A DNA stretch of 64,000 bases from positions 99,128,124 to 99,192,123 of the forward strand of contig JBCNJP010000025.1 of the NCBI GenBank assembly GCA_039602395.1, given 5' to 3'. The notes under the pieces were generated by a model. The model did no database searches and had not been told where the DNA came from. It saw only the letters and a program-made list of their open reading frames with translations. Numbering within the stretch: position 1 is the first letter of the stretch; each line of letters opens with the position of its first letter. Position numbers and translations under genes: made by a program. The DNA is from Deinandra increscens subsp. villosa (lineage: Eukaryota; Streptophyta; Magnoliopsida; Asterales; Asteraceae). This document shows positions 25,475 to 36,741 of the stretch, piece after piece.

Positions 25475-25751
25475 GGTTATGCTCACCGTCACAGCTAATC
25501 CCGCTCGCTCGCTCGCTCACTAAGGATCACGAAACGAGATTTATTTGCCAAATTTCGTGTCCAGCTGAAAATGATGAACGTTCATCACAGATCTTGACAA
25601 CCTAGAAAACGAAAACAGGGCCTAATCTTTTTAAATTTGCAATAAAGTCCTTAGATTTTCTGTTACTGAATTCTTATAATCTTATATATATTTTTCTATT
25701 ATTAAGTTGAGCAATAGGACCAAATACAACTCTTATAATCAATAAAAATAT
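25475..25751 (-). promoter_or_regulatory. 5' UTR and proximal promoter region of the SH3P3-like gene
   Basis: Directly upstream of the ATG at 25,474 the minus strand has a GAGC-rich tract (complement of CGCTCGCTCGCTCGCTCAC at about 25,501-25,519), a common kind of purine/pyrimidine 5' leader in plants. No clear TATA box was found. A transposon starts only 286 bases upstream of the start codon, so the promoter is short or partly element-derived. Confidence 0.4.
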
Positions 25752-25759
25752 GTCATGTA

Positions 25760-26721
25760 TAGGGCTGTCCAAAAAGTTCGAAACTCGAAACTCGTTCGAA
25801 CTCGCTCGAAAAATATTCGGAAAATGCTCGTTCGATTGTCGCTCGCTTTAAAAACGAACCGAGCGGCTCGGTTCGATTTGTAAAACGAACCAAGTATGAG
25901 CATAGGTGTGCTCGCTCGATGCTCGCTCGAATTTATGTATATACATTTAGTTATTTATGTTATAAAGTTTTATTATTTATTTTATCAATTTTAGTTTTGT
26001 TATGTAAGGAATTAAAATTTTCCATTATTACAAAAATTCTTTGCACTTAATATTTGACTTTGGATGTAAGTTTAATATGTTAGTTTATCATCTTTGTAGC
26101 TTCCATTCTCTCTAGCCTCCTCCATTGTCATTGTTTTTATTAATCTTTGTATAATTCTTTCTTATATAGAATGTCTTTTCACAAAGAATCCAATGGTATC
26201 GAGACTTCTCATGTTGAATTAAGTGATGGAGAGAGTTTTGAGTTAGTTGATGAAGTAAAAAATGAGGAAAACGTAAGTAAAGATGTTGATGCAACTAGAA
26301 AGGAAAAGCGAAAGAATAGTTCTGAAGCACATCCAAATTTTGTAGACATCGAGGACATGTACAAAGGGAAAATGGTAAAAAAAGAAAGATCGCATTCATT
26401 ATAATTATATCAGTTCATATTAATGTTAGTTGGTCTAATAAAATACAAACAAGACTAGTGTGTTAGTTATTGGACAAAATGTGTTAAAATTGGAAACATG
26501 GATGAAGGTGTTATGTCAAATCACCACCCACGTCACTTTCCTTTTTGTTCAGCGACGTTCGAAATTTGCTCGGTGATCGCTCGAAAAATATTCGGATCGA
26601 AAGTCGCTCGTTCGATTTTGAATCGGTTGAAAAAATGTTCGGTTCGATTCGGTTCGGTTTGTAAACGAACCAAACACGAGCAAAGGTCCGTTCGGTTCGG
26701 TTCGGATCGTGAACAGCCCTA
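25760..26721. mobile_element. hAT-like element, 962 bp, perfect 8-bp TSD
   Basis: The 8-bp duplication GTCATGTA flanks it (25,752-25,759 and 26,722-26,729). The ends are TAGGGCTGTCC and the complement of TAGGGCTGTTC. Sub-terminal regions are packed with GCTCG, TTCGGTTCG and CGAACC motifs in opposite orientations, as in many plant hAT elements. The centre is AT-rich and carries an 85-residue plus frame at 26,147-26,404 (acidic, then KGKMVKKERSH). That frame might be the leftover N-terminus of a transposase ahead of a zinc finger, but no catalytic part is present. Confidence 0.8.
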
Positions 26722-27027
26722 GTCATGTATATTGTTGTTTTTTTTTTTAATAAATATTAATTTCATCATTTTTTAAAACTAAAATAAATTTTATCTAATT
26801 TATATCTTTTATAAAAATTATAATATAAAATCAAGTATCTTGTATCATTAATATGTGTATAGTATTGCTGAATTTATAAAATATGTTATATAACATTGCT
26901 ATTATTAGAATAACACATTGGTATTTATGTTGTATCTATAAACATTATATATACACAATGTTATTTTATAAAAATAATGCATTGCTATCGTGTTATATAA
27001 TATATTTTCATAAACTTAAAAAAAAAT

Positions 27028-27372
27028 AGATTTTTATAATCCCAACTTTTGACCGTTGGTCACCAATAATCTCATCTTTAAATATCTTTGTCATTGGTTC
27101 TAACTTTCAACCTTATTTTTTTTTTTTGACCCTCTGTTATTTTTTAACTCTGTTAAACATCATATGACATAGCAGATGACATGTGATACATTTCTAAACA
27201 CCCTCATCCCGTCTGGCAATTGATATCCCTCATTAGATGTTTAACTGAATTAAATAAACAAATGGTCCAACAAAAGAAATAAGGTTGAAATTTGGGACTG
27301 GTGGCAATGAAATTTAATGTGAGATTATTGTTGGCCAACAGTTAAAAGTTTGGATTATTAAAATCCAAATTT
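27028..27372. mobile_element. TIR element (MITE), eroded
   Basis: The left end (AGATTTTTATAATCCCAACT, GACCGTTGGTC) is inverted at the right end (GGCCAACAGTTAAAAGTTTGG, TTATTAAAATCC). The arms are roughly 45 bases and contain CAATAATCTCA on both sides. The text recalls the ends of the 8,998-10,070 Mutator-like element but is diverged. No target duplication could be matched. Confidence 0.5.
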
Positions 27373-27639
27373 CCTTTAAAATATATATATATATATTAAA
27401 AAAAATTGTAGCAATATTATAAACATACATAAGATGAAAAATGTTTGATTTTATAGTGTAATTTTATAAAATAAATATATAAATAAAGTATATAATAGTT
27501 ATTTTAGTTTTAAAAAGTTAATAGAATTAATATGTATTAAAAATATCAAATTTACTATAAGTTGGAACAATGAGTGGATGGAGCCCTTATTTAAAATAAA
27601 TAAATAAACTTAAAAAAAACTACGCCTTTCGTACTGGAC

Positions 27640-28020
27640 CAATCACAAAATGGGGGAGAGGCACCATGAAAATAACGCCAGAAGTAAGTTTGCCCCATAG
27701 CGCACCTGAGCATACGTTGAGCATACTACTCTATGCCAATATGTGGAGGTCACTAAGCAGCGTTTGGCCACCGTAGAGCATACGTTTGAGCTCATGCCAA
27801 CATTTGAAGTTGCTATGGCCGAGGTCGCGGTGCTTGTGTTGCAGCCTAGTCATCTTCACATATAGCTTTTGTTAGTTTCAACCTACTGGCGGCGACTTGT
27901 GCCCAGCTAGTGTAGTAAAACTTGTATTATTTGGGGCTACGTCCCGAGACATGATTTGTATTATCTTACAACTTATGTATCAAATGTTTATTTATGCTAT
28001 GGTTGTACTATTTGCTATTA
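27640..28020 (+). pseudogene. Possible transposon ORF tail (CACTA-like?), relic
   Basis: A less AT-rich stretch. One plus frame (about 27,737-27,863) reads RLATVEHTFELMPTFEVAMA and ends in a stop after HLHI. The following text (GGGGCTACGTCC.., TTGTATTAT) resembles the 3' side of plant DNA-transposon genes I have seen, but I cannot name the family with confidence. There is no start codon and no longer open frame upstream. From 28,020 to 28,470 I see nothing except three copies of CAGAGATCGTAT near 28,093-28,128. Confidence 0.25.
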
Positions 28021-28471
28021 TGTGTTGTTTGATTATCGTCGTTGTCTACATTCCTCTACATATTTAAGTCCTTGATTTATTTAATGAACGTATTAGAGAT
28101 CGTATCAGAGATCGTATCAGAGATCTATTATTGTGATTTTTAGATAAAATGAGATTTGTACTGGAATCATCTCAATTATATATTATTATTATGATGATAC
28201 TTTTTAATGATTATTATATCATAGATGAAGAAAACCCATAAAAGTGATCGAACACATCTAGTTACCTTTAAAAGAGGATATGAATATGAAGAAGTTCCTT
28301 CAAGATTTGTTAATTATGTAGTATTTTATTTTAGCCGTTCAAAAGAAAAAATGTAATATTTTATTTACTTAGGTAAGTATTTTATTTTTGACCTTGAATG
28401 GTTTGTTAAAACGGTTGAGTATAATGGATGTGGAGTAAACTACAGTCTAATGTGATGCTGATATGAATCCT

Positions 28472-29531
28472 AGAGGTGTCATAGTGTGGTTCGGTTCAAT
28501 TCACTTTTTAGCCTCAACCGACCTGAAACTGAAATTCTTAGTTTTTAAAATTAAAAAACTGATCAGCTTCGGTCAACCACAATTCAGTTTTTTGGCTCGG
28601 GTTGGTTCGGTTTTTGGTTAATAATCGCATACCAGATGGAACAACTCACCGCAATCGGGTCAACTGAAAACCAACATATCAGGTCAAACCAGATAACCTA
28701 TTTCATGGCTCATTGGTTCCATTTATAGAGATGGAAAGGGATGAGAGTTTCTTCCACGGGCAACATGGAAAAGTTGTTTAACATACAGAGAGGAAAATGG
28801 AGAAGAAATCATTAGTTGGTCAACGCGGGATTAGAAATATCAAAGTGAAAATGAAGTAAGAGGAAAGCAGATGATCTTGCTGATTAAAAACTATGCAAAT
28901 GATATGAACAAGAGTCACACTTAATTACTTAAGACCTATAGATAGGTTGCAATTATGAACACCAACTTAGCTAAACGACCAGTGGCGGACCCACTAAGGG
29001 TCCAGGGGTAGCGCCCGCTACCCCTGAACTTTTACCCCGACGTGCAAAAAAAATTTTTTTTTATAGGTTTTCGGTTTTTCGCGACCCCTGAAACGAATTT
29101 TTCGCGACCCCTGGAAGAAATTTTATGGCTTTTACTTAGAAATATGATCAAAAGCCCCTTAAAAATATGATTAAAAGCCCGTTAACTACCTAAAAAATTT
29201 TTTCGGGGGCGCTGCCCCCGAACCCCGTTAGTCCCCGCTACCCCTGATATTCTTTCCTGGATCCGCCACTGTAAACGACAACTTGTTATTTGCTCCAATC
29301 AAGTCACTTAAATTACATACTTAGATGTCTATATAAACTAAAAACTTATATAAATTTTACATCTCAGTTTGGTTCAGATTTTCCTCATCCAAAACCGAAA
29401 CTACACGTCTAGAATGTAATTATCGGTTATAAGAATAATACAAACCGAACCGTCGGTTATTAGTTCGGTTTGGTTTTTTGGGTTTGAGTTCGATTTCTTT
29501 TAGTTTTGGTTTTTAGTTTTTACTCACCCTA
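28472..29531. mobile_element. Eroded hAT-like element with a nested MITE
   Basis: Both flanks (about 28,472-28,720 and 29,340-29,531) are rich in GGTTCGGTT/AACCGAACC motifs in inverted orientation, with ends TAGAGGTGT and the complement of TAGGGTGAGT. This is the look of a hAT-type element. Target duplications are not preserved. The clean 292-bp MITE at 28,980-29,271 has inserted inside it. Confidence 0.35.
28980..29271. mobile_element. hAT-type MITE with perfect 8-bp TSD
   Basis: TAAACGAC occurs on both sides (28,972-28,979 and 29,272-29,279). The ends are CAGTGGCGGACCCA and the complement of CAGTGGCGGATCCA. The interior carries CGCGACCCCTG and TACCCCTG repeats and a GGGGGCGCTGCCCCCG palindrome. 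No coding. The clean ends and perfect duplication suggest a fairly recent insertion. Confidence 0.88.
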
Positions 29532-29885
29532 GACATGGCACTAAAAAGAGGAGTGAAAAGAGTTGTTCATTGGCCTAAAAAAACTTAAATTTTGTAAGAA
29601 AACAAAAAGAGATTCCTTTCTTTTTTTTTTCAAAAATTGTTTATGCTGGACACCCCTCAGTCCCTCGCCATATGCAACCTGCCAAAAAGTGCCAGTGGGA
29701 ACTATTTTGGTATTTTTTTAACTATGAATCTTTATTACACGAGATTCATCCGATGGTAGACTAGTGAAGGAAGGAGGGAGGGCCTACTTACTTCCGCCGA
29801 TTTACAGACAGACAAAAACCAGAAGACAACTACCCCCAAATCCCCTTTCTCTATTTCATCTCCACAACCACAATTCAATCCAATC

Positions 29886-32325
29886 ATGCCATCAGGTGCT
29901 AAGAAGCGAAAAGCTGCCAAGAAGAAACAGCTTCAAACTAACCCTCATCAAGGTACCCCCTCCAATTCTTTATCTTTCTTTCAATTCACTTAAAACTGAT
30001 TAAATTATTGCAAAAAGTTTAAGTCTTTAGTGTTTGCACATCTGTCTCTCAATCATACACTTCAACACTTTTGAGTTGTTAGCCACCCCACTCATCCAAT
30101 TTGAACTATTTAGGGCTTTTTTTTGTGTAAGCTCATAGATCTTGTGATTGATTGTTATCAAGTTAGTAAGTTTTGTGTAGCTATTCTTACTTGTTTTCAA
30201 TGGATCAAGTGATTGCAGAAGAGAATGATAGTGGGGAGCTTAGTTCTCCAACTCCCCAGGATCCATCTGTAGAGGTTGTCAAGAGAGAAGATGGTCCATC
30301 TGATTTGAAATCAAAGGATGCTAATGAGAAAGAGGGGAGTATTGAGATTGAAACAGTTTCGAAATCGAAGAGTTCAAGTGGTAGTAGTTCGAGTTCTAGT
30401 GATAGTTCGGATGACGAGTCTCGTGTGGTTGAAAAGAATGTGGTGGTTATTGAATCTGCTCCGGTTGAATCTTTGCCTGAAGAGATTTCCCCAATTGTTG
30501 CTCCGGATAAGCCTGTTGATTCGTTATTAGAAGAAGTATCACAAGTGTTTGATGAAATAAAGAATGAGGGGAAAAAGGATTCGGTTGTGGAGGAAACACC
30601 GGTAGTTGAAGACGAACGGAAGGTTGATGATTGTGAGACTGTTGTGAAGGATGATGGCCTGCATTCTAGTGTAGTAGCTGAATCGGGTTTGAAAGAAAAT
30701 GAGGTGGAGAAATTGCAGCCGTTGGTTGAAAAGGCTTCTCCGGAATCAAAGGATTATGTATCATCTTCTACATCTCAGAAAGATTTGATTTCTGACGTTA
30801 ATGGTGCAGGTCAAGCGAATGAAATTGTGACAGCTGAACACTCTGATAGACAGGTATCCATCCATACTCTTTCTTGTTTCTGAATATCTTTATCTGTGAT
30901 CTTTGAATGTATTTTGGAGATATTTTTACAATATTAGATGTGGCAAACTTACGCATGAGTTGATTTATGGTATGGTTTATCTTTAACGGGTTAAGTAGAA
31001 ATGAGTTAGCTAGAAAAGGAACAAGTCAAATGGTCTGAACGGGTCAAACAAGTAGGAAGCCGGTCAAGGTGTATTTATAACTTATAAGGCATACAACCCT
31101 ATAAAGGGTTTCATATTTAACAAGTAAATTATTTTTGTAAAAATATAGTTTTTGTGATCATGTTCTTTTTTATAAGTATGGATACCATCCAACCTATTTC
31201 GACCCGCATCTACATCATCTTTATGATTCATTCTTCTGTCAGTTGTGCATTCTGAACTTTTGGTCTTCCCAAGATGCATGCTTTATAAATTTATCAAAAT
31301 GTATGCAGGCTCCGCCAGCTCCAACTCCAGTAGCAGTGCAAAATACGACATCCTGGAAGAGTTGCTGTGGCATATTCGAGTTGTTTTCAGGATCTGGGAG
31401 GTAATATCAGGTGGGTTATCTTCCAATAATCTTAAAATGGGTTCTTTTTTAGTTTTTATCTGGTTGCCCGATGACCGAACGGTTGGATTGATCTGACGAT
31501 GCTATGCTAGTCCATTTCTGTTTATTAACATGAAAAGTTATTATTAGAATAATGATCAAACTTTGTTGAATAAGTTAAGCTTATAAAGACCTTGATACAC
31601 TTTTGGTCACATGGAAAATATTCAATCTGTTTGGCCTGTTTCTTTTAGCTAAAATTATTATTTTACCTCTGGGTCGTTAGCATTATAACCCAATTTTGCA
31701 TATATGATTTGGAATTTTCGCCCTTGATGTGAACCATGTTAACAATTATACCCTAATGTTCCCTTTACTCCAATGACATGAAATTGTTTCTTGCAATCTT
31801 GTGTGCTTATTAAAAGAAACATGAAAGGTGTTTGGTACAAATTTACCATTTAAGTTGCATTTCTTGATAAAGTTTGTTTTAGGGGAGCATGTTTTATGAT
31901 AAAAAGTGGAAAATTTAGTGCATTTGTATTTGCAAGAGAAATACTCTTTCATACAAAATTTGTGTTTTTCTCATAAAACTGTGTTAGTATTAAATCATAG
32001 ATCTGATCTGGATCTAAAAGTTGGATCTTGGATCAGATCAGGTCATGGTCCATTGCCTCACATCAACATCATCAATTACACCAGATTATCATCTCATATC
32101 CAAACCCGACCACCAAGATAACCCAATTATGATATTATCATAACAATAACATTTTAATCTTTTACAAGATTTATTTTCTTGACTCTTATTGTTAAAATAT
32201 CCATTTAAAAAATTAATTATGTGTTAATGTTAGTAATGATATTATGTTGTTAATTATAACGATGTATGAAAGAGTTTACACTGATTTTGTGCTTGACATC
32301 CTTTTTCATTTTTTTATACAGATAA
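29886..32325 (+). CDS. Plant protein of unknown function, basic N-terminus and WKSCCG C-terminus, 4 exons
   Basis: Exons 29886-29952, 30219-30853, 31309-31400 and 32322-32325 give 265 residues with every junction in frame and GT-AG introns. The start MPSGAKKRKAAKKK is strongly basic, nuclear-signal-like. Residues 23-234 are acidic and low-complexity, with a serine run (about SSGSSSSSSDSSDDES), and are probably disordered. The end is a proline-rich linker and WKSCCGIFELFSGSGR. The basic start and the SWKSCCG end recall a plant family without assigned function. The final exon supplies only one base of the last codon plus TAA. A plus-strand frame reads further upstream through the intron 1 acceptor (from 30,173), but splicing joins exon 1 to 30,219 in the same frame, which supports the model. 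Neighbours: SH3P3-like upstream on the other strand, AWPM-19-type genes downstream. Confidence 0.75.
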
Positions 32326-32640
32326 CCGACCATATCGAGCAATTGCTAGTCATTCACGAATCTTGTCCAAGGTAGCTCGAAGATCTTGGTTTACTTCTCT
32401 CTCTTTTTTTTTTGTATTTTTTCCCCTCATGATACCTGCGGATAGTATTTTCACTTTTTATATATTTGTGGATGTGTTGTTATGGAGCTGATTTTGTGTG
32501 AAATATGTTGGTGCATCGAGTACATTGCTATATGTTCTTAGTTATACAATTCGGTGTCGTCATTATAGCTTCATTTTCAACCTTATTGTTTTTGGCCTTG
32601 TCATAGATGTTTTTATAACATCAAACTGGAAACAGAATTA
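32326..32640 (+). other. Probable 3' UTR of the unknown-function gene, partly duplicated at 38.2 kb
   Basis: The sequence after the stop codon (ATTGCTAGTCATTCACGAAT, CTTGTCCAAGGTA) recurs at 38,205-38,310, and ATAACATCAAAC.GGAA.CAGAA (about 32,617-32,640) recurs at 38,322-38,345. It is therefore part of the segmental duplication that produced the two short AWPM-type genes. 32,641-32,829 holds nothing recognisable apart from two copies of CCCACTCCCCATATATG. Confidence 0.55.
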
Positions 32641-32829
32641 CAGAATAATATAGATCTCTTGGCTTTAAAAGATATAAGACGCTCTAATGCGTTTTAGGTC
32701 ATGAAAGTAGATGCATGCATTTACATCTCTTTCCCTATTCTCCACCCATCTTCAAATTTCAAGGAAAACCACTCAATCCCACTCCCCATATATGGTACTC
32801 GATCCCACTCCCCATATATGATATATTTA

Positions 32830-33468
32830 GGTAGTGTTTGGTATACATGAATAAATGATAGAATGATATTAGGAATGAAAAAAATGACATTTTGATAGCA
32901 CATTGAATGAAATGGACCATTATATAAGGGATGTGATTCCTTTTATTTTTTAAATATTTCAATTCCTTAGGTGGAGTGTTTTTTCGATTCCTTCAAGTAA
33001 TGAAATAGAAATTTTTATTCATTGTGGTTTTTTCTTAAAATTTTATAAAAAGAAAATAATACAAAAAACAATGTGAAAATGAAAAACAATAACAAAATAA
33101 ATAAAAAATAAAAATAAAATAATAAATAAAACAAAAATAAAAGTAAAATGGAAAGTAAAAATTAAAAAAAAACCATAAAAATTAAAATATTTAACAAAAA
33201 ATAAATTAATAAAAAGTTTAAAAAATTAAAAAATTAAAAAATATAAATATAAAAAAGATATATTAATTTTCAATGGACGTGTTGATAAAATTGTATTCAA
33301 TTACTTTGTTTTTACTATCAAAGAACACGCGGCGGTGATTATTTCATTCTCACATGATAACCAAATAGGACGATTGAATTGTAATGATCCATTTCATTCC
33401 CTCGACCATACAATTCCTCGTTTATTCTATTCTCTCATTCATTACATTACTTTATACCAAAAAGACCC
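32830..33468. mobile_element. Tourist/Harbinger-like MITE with TTA TSD
   Basis: TTA triplets flank the element (32,827-32,829 and 33,469-33,471). The ends are GGTAGTGTTTGGTATA and the complement of GGGTCTTTTTGGTATA, the typical GTGTTTGGTA style of Tourist MITEs. The centre (33,040-33,260) is an A-rich low-complexity tract. The insertion lies between the two gene ends of duplication unit 1 and is absent from unit 2. 33,472-33,925 shows nothing recognisable. Confidence 0.65.
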
Positions 33469-34139
33469 TTAATGGAAACCAAACTCCTTAGTCACCTCAA
33501 AATTTGATATGTGCTATTCATCCTCCTTTATCTATTAATTTATATTTTTTGTAAGTGGATATGAGTGGTGGAGAGAATATTATAAAAAAGAGAATAAAGA
33601 ATTATTATTTAATTGAATAGAGATACGTACGGGGAATGAGCAGATGTAAGAGATAATAGATAAAACTATATAAATTTAGAAAGTAGAGTTTTTTTAATTA
33701 AATTATAGAGATGGTGACGAGGAACGGGTTGTGAATGCTCTAAAAGTTAGTTTTTTTTAATAGCAATTACAAGATTTTTTTAGGTTAAATACACCACCAC
33801 CTGCAATTTTGGATGTTTAAACCTCCAACCTTTTGACCGTGAGACACACCATTTAACCATAAAGATGTCCCCTTAAGGACCTCTAAAAAGTTAGTTAAAT
33901 TATGCAACTAACTTTTTTTAACAAATGATTTTCCTTCAAATCTTTTTATTTAAATGTTACACATACCATTTATAATTCCTATCCTATATATAGATGATGG
34001 TTATTCTAGACAAAGTAAAATATAAAAAGTGTAATGTAGAAAGATATAAAAAACACAATAAAACAATGGTAAATACATAAAGACATGAAATTTGCTGCAA
34101 GCTTTTAAGTTCCTTGTGTTGGAGGACTATATATACAAA

Positions 34140-34441
34140 CTAAAATAGTTGTAATTTACTCCATTGCTCTCTGAGAAATAGAAAAAGAAATAATTTTAGA
34201 CTTTATTTTATTTCATTTGAAGTTATATATATAGTCAAAAGTTTTATGTGTTATCACAACTTCTAGTGTTGTACATAAAACTAAACTGTTTTACATAATA
34301 TACTATCATGTCATAGAAAGATATATTTTAAAACTGTAAATGTTTATAAATTAATCAAAAGTTTACAAGGTATATATCAATGTTTTAAAAACCGGTTTTT
34401 TAGTTGAACCGGAAAACCTTCCGGGGCCGGTTCGACCGGTT

Positions 34442-34485
<44 letters not shown>

Positions 34486-35386
34486 TATAAAAATGATAAT
34501 AAACTTGTACACCCCAACAAAATAGTTAAAATACAATTATAATCCACTAAAAATAATACCCTATAGGTATTTCACAAGAAATTATAAGTTTTAAACATTA
34601 AAAAATGATTAAAAAAATAACAATAAAATTAAAAAAAAAAGGTAAAAAACCGGTTGAACCGGAAAACCGCCTGGTTCAAAACGGTTCGGTTATGTCCAAA
34701 AACCGGGGATTTAAAAACCAGTATGAGCACCGGTTGGCGGTTGAACCGGTTTTTAAAACATTGGTATATATCATGTCATAGAAAGAAATATACTTTAAAA
34801 CTGTAAATGTTAATAAAACTAATCAAAAGTTTACAAGGAGAACGGAAGATAAACGGGAGACAAGTTACGTCGCTCAACTTTTTTTTTTTAGCAAAACCAA
34901 GCCGTTTAAAATAGAAAGTCATTACAATTTGGAGTGAATAAAACATACCTAATGACAAGGATAGCAATAGCCCAAACACCAGTAGCAAATAACATAGCAA
35001 ATAGCAATGTCAGAGGCTTAGTGACCAGTTTTCGAAAGTGTATATCATTGAATTCAGATAAACCTGACGCAACACCAATTACAATTGAACCCGATGCACA
35101 AGCTATAAGAAATCCCATGAATGCATCTTTCACTGACCGGTAAGTTGGTAAAAGAGAAATAAACCGGTCAAATCTTGAACCTGTTCATATCACACGCGTA
35201 TTTAAAATGTTATGAACAATATATATGCATATATTAATTAATTATAAATAAGTTGATAAAGACGAAAGAACCTTCATCATCAACTTGATCAGTTATCTTC
35301 CAGTAAATGATGGCCAAAATCGCAATATTCAATGCCACACAATATGATACCGTTGATCCGTATGACCCAATTTGACTGTTGGCCAT
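34140..35386 (-). CDS. AWPM-19-type membrane protein, short form A, 3 exons
   Basis: Exons 35272-35386, 34949-35180 and 34140-34170 give 125 residues. The tiny third exon is found by comparison with gene B: both have a good acceptor and read R-E-[QK]-W-S-K-[LM]-Q then a stop. Three likely membrane segments lie at about 13-29, 58-79 and 94-115, the middle one containing GFLIACASG.IVIGVAS. Intron phases (1, then 2) and positions match the first two introns of the canonical AWPM-19 gene at 46.5 kb. The fourth-helix exon of that gene is absent. The family (rice OsPM1) sits in the plasma membrane and imports abscisic acid. Whether this short form does so is unknown. Intron 2 carries a MITE. An unspliced read-through after exon 2 would add only VLFTPN-type residues, which seems less likely. 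Confidence 0.78.
34305..34838. repeat. Tandem 66-69-bp duplication split by a MITE
   Basis: ATCATGTCATAGAAAGA...AATCAAAAGTTTACAAGG occurs at 34,305-34,370 and again at 34,770-34,838. The MITE 34,379-34,762 lies between the two copies. Gene B has only one partial relative of this block, so the duplication arose after the A/B split. Confidence 0.7.
34379..34762. mobile_element. MITE in intron 2 of gene A, 10-bp TSD
   Basis: GGTATATATC flanks it (34,369-34,378 and 34,763-34,772). The ends AATGTTTTAAAAACCGGTT are perfect inverted repeats. The arms continue with GAACCGG motifs, and the centre has an (AT)n run (about 34,446-34,481) and AACTTGTACACCCCAACAAA. A second copy of the same family, in opposite orientation, is at 61,555-62,001. 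The 9-10-bp duplication points to a Mutator-type element. Confidence 0.85.
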
Positions 35387-35581
35387 TATTAGAATTTTCT
35401 TTAAATTCGCAAGACTTGGTATAAACATGATAGATCGAGCTAATGCTTTATTTGTTTCACTTTAAGAATGATTGTACTAGGTTCTTTTCTTGTTATGGCT
35501 GGCTGCCACCTAAGGGTTTTGTGGGATTCAAAGTTAACGGTACTATTATCTCTTTAGGGTTGAACTTTGAAGCCAAGGGTT

Positions 35582-35624
35582 ATGGAATATACTTTGATTA
35601 AGCCTTTTGCTCAATGATTGATGA
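35582..35624 (-). promoter_or_regulatory. Conserved promoter block, gene A
   Basis: About 200-240 bases upstream of the ATG. The plus strand reads ATGGAATATACTTTGATTAA then GCCTTTTGCTCAATGATTGA. The same block precedes gene B (39,398-39,440) and the more distant canonical gene C (47,632-47,670). This copy has two substitutions in the most conserved core. Confidence 0.6.
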
Positions 35625-35660
35625 TTTTTTTTTTATGAAACCTTTGGGTTTTATTTGTAT

Positions 35661-36110
35661 AAATAACATCTGTGGGTTTTATCTGTGGGTTTTATTTGTA
35701 TAAATAATGTGTTCACTATTTATTTTTTTTATAATTTTATAATTCGGGCGTTGGTTTGAGTTGAGTTGGAGTGGGTCGAGTCGGCCGACATGTCAGGTAG
35801 GGCCAATCCAGACATCTGGTCGGGCTGAGTAGCGCATGTCCGATTTGTCCGATCGGTCGGTCGGATGGCGGCACATGTCCGTTCTAACAGGTTAGTTTGG
35901 GTGGTAACATTTATCCATGTTGAAGAAATGTGAAGTTCTTTATAATTAGAAAGGTATGTAAAATCCATGAAAGAATTTGATGGAATTTTTTTCAATTCCA
36001 ATTTTTTTATCAAACCAAACACATTAAAAATAAAATTCAAATTTTAATTCCATTGAATTTTACTAATCAAACACATCATAAAATAGAAATTCAAATTTCA
36101 ATTAATCTTA
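35661..36110. other. Intergenic, nothing recognised
   Basis: Contains two copies of TGGGTTTTAT.TGTATAAATA (about 35,647-35,707) and a short GC-richer stretch at 35,745-35,890. The 103-residue minus frame at 35,729-36,040 has no recognisable domain. Confidence 0.45.
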
Positions 36111-36462
36111 GGACATGTGGTATACCCTTGTGTTATGTGGTGTTAAAGACATGCCACGTAGGCGCTGACTGTACAACACAAGTTATAACTTGGAAGGGGT
36201 ATACATGGTGTGGTTGTGTTATGTGGTGTTGAAGTATTTTTTTATTAATTTTAAACAAAAAAAATAATTAAAAACAAGTATACTAATTATCTGATTGGTT
36301 AAACCCAATCTCTCTCCTCTTTCACGCCAAAAAAGAAGGCGCCGAAGATATGGCGGAGAAAGTTGGCGTCGCTTCATGGCGCCCCTGGGGGGCGGTATTG
36401 GCGCCGTTTAACGCCATAAAGTGATGTTTAGCGCCACTTTAACGGGAGTATACCCCTTGCCC
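36111..36462. mobile_element. Harbinger-like MITE with TTA TSD
   Basis: TTA on both sides (36,108-36,110 and 36,463-36,465). The ends are GGACATGTGGTATAC and the complement of GGGCAAGGGGTATAC. The interior has GTGTTATGTGGTGTT direct repeats and GC-rich GGCGCC motifs like those of the 61,070 element. Confidence 0.7.
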
Positions 36463-36741
36463 TTATGGAACCAAACCAGCCAATGTCAAATGACTCAAAT
36501 CCCGGGATTGAATTCCGTTTGCGCCTCTGCCGTCAGACCTCCGAATCCCCAATGCTTATCACGTGGACTACAATTTAATTTGGGTTTTGCAATTCTTCCA
36601 TCTTTCTTTCTGTGGGTTTTTTTTTTCTCAAATGGGCCAAGCCCATTTCCTTTCATGTTATTCATGCAAACCACATCACACACAATATCAGTTTTGATTT
36701 TTTTTTCTTTCTAATATCTCATTGTAAAACAATAAGAAAAC

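Larger units (their letters stand above)
33926..35660 (-). repeat. Segmental duplication unit 1 (AWPM-type gene A)
   Basis: Collinear with 38,350-39,500: downstream DNA (AACAAATGATTTTCCTTCAA at about 33,929 and 38,353), the three exons, introns, and about 270 bases upstream of the ATG. With 32,305-32,640 the unit starts inside the last intron of the neighbouring gene. Unit 1 later gained the 32,830 MITE, the 34,379 MITE and a 66-69-base tandem duplication. Confidence 0.75.

Noticed and set aside
34906..35133. Gene A second exon read through into the intron (ending VLFTPNCNDFLF)
   Set aside because: A good donor follows the arginine half-codon, and a third exon with the same length and end is conserved in genes A and B, so splicing is the better model.
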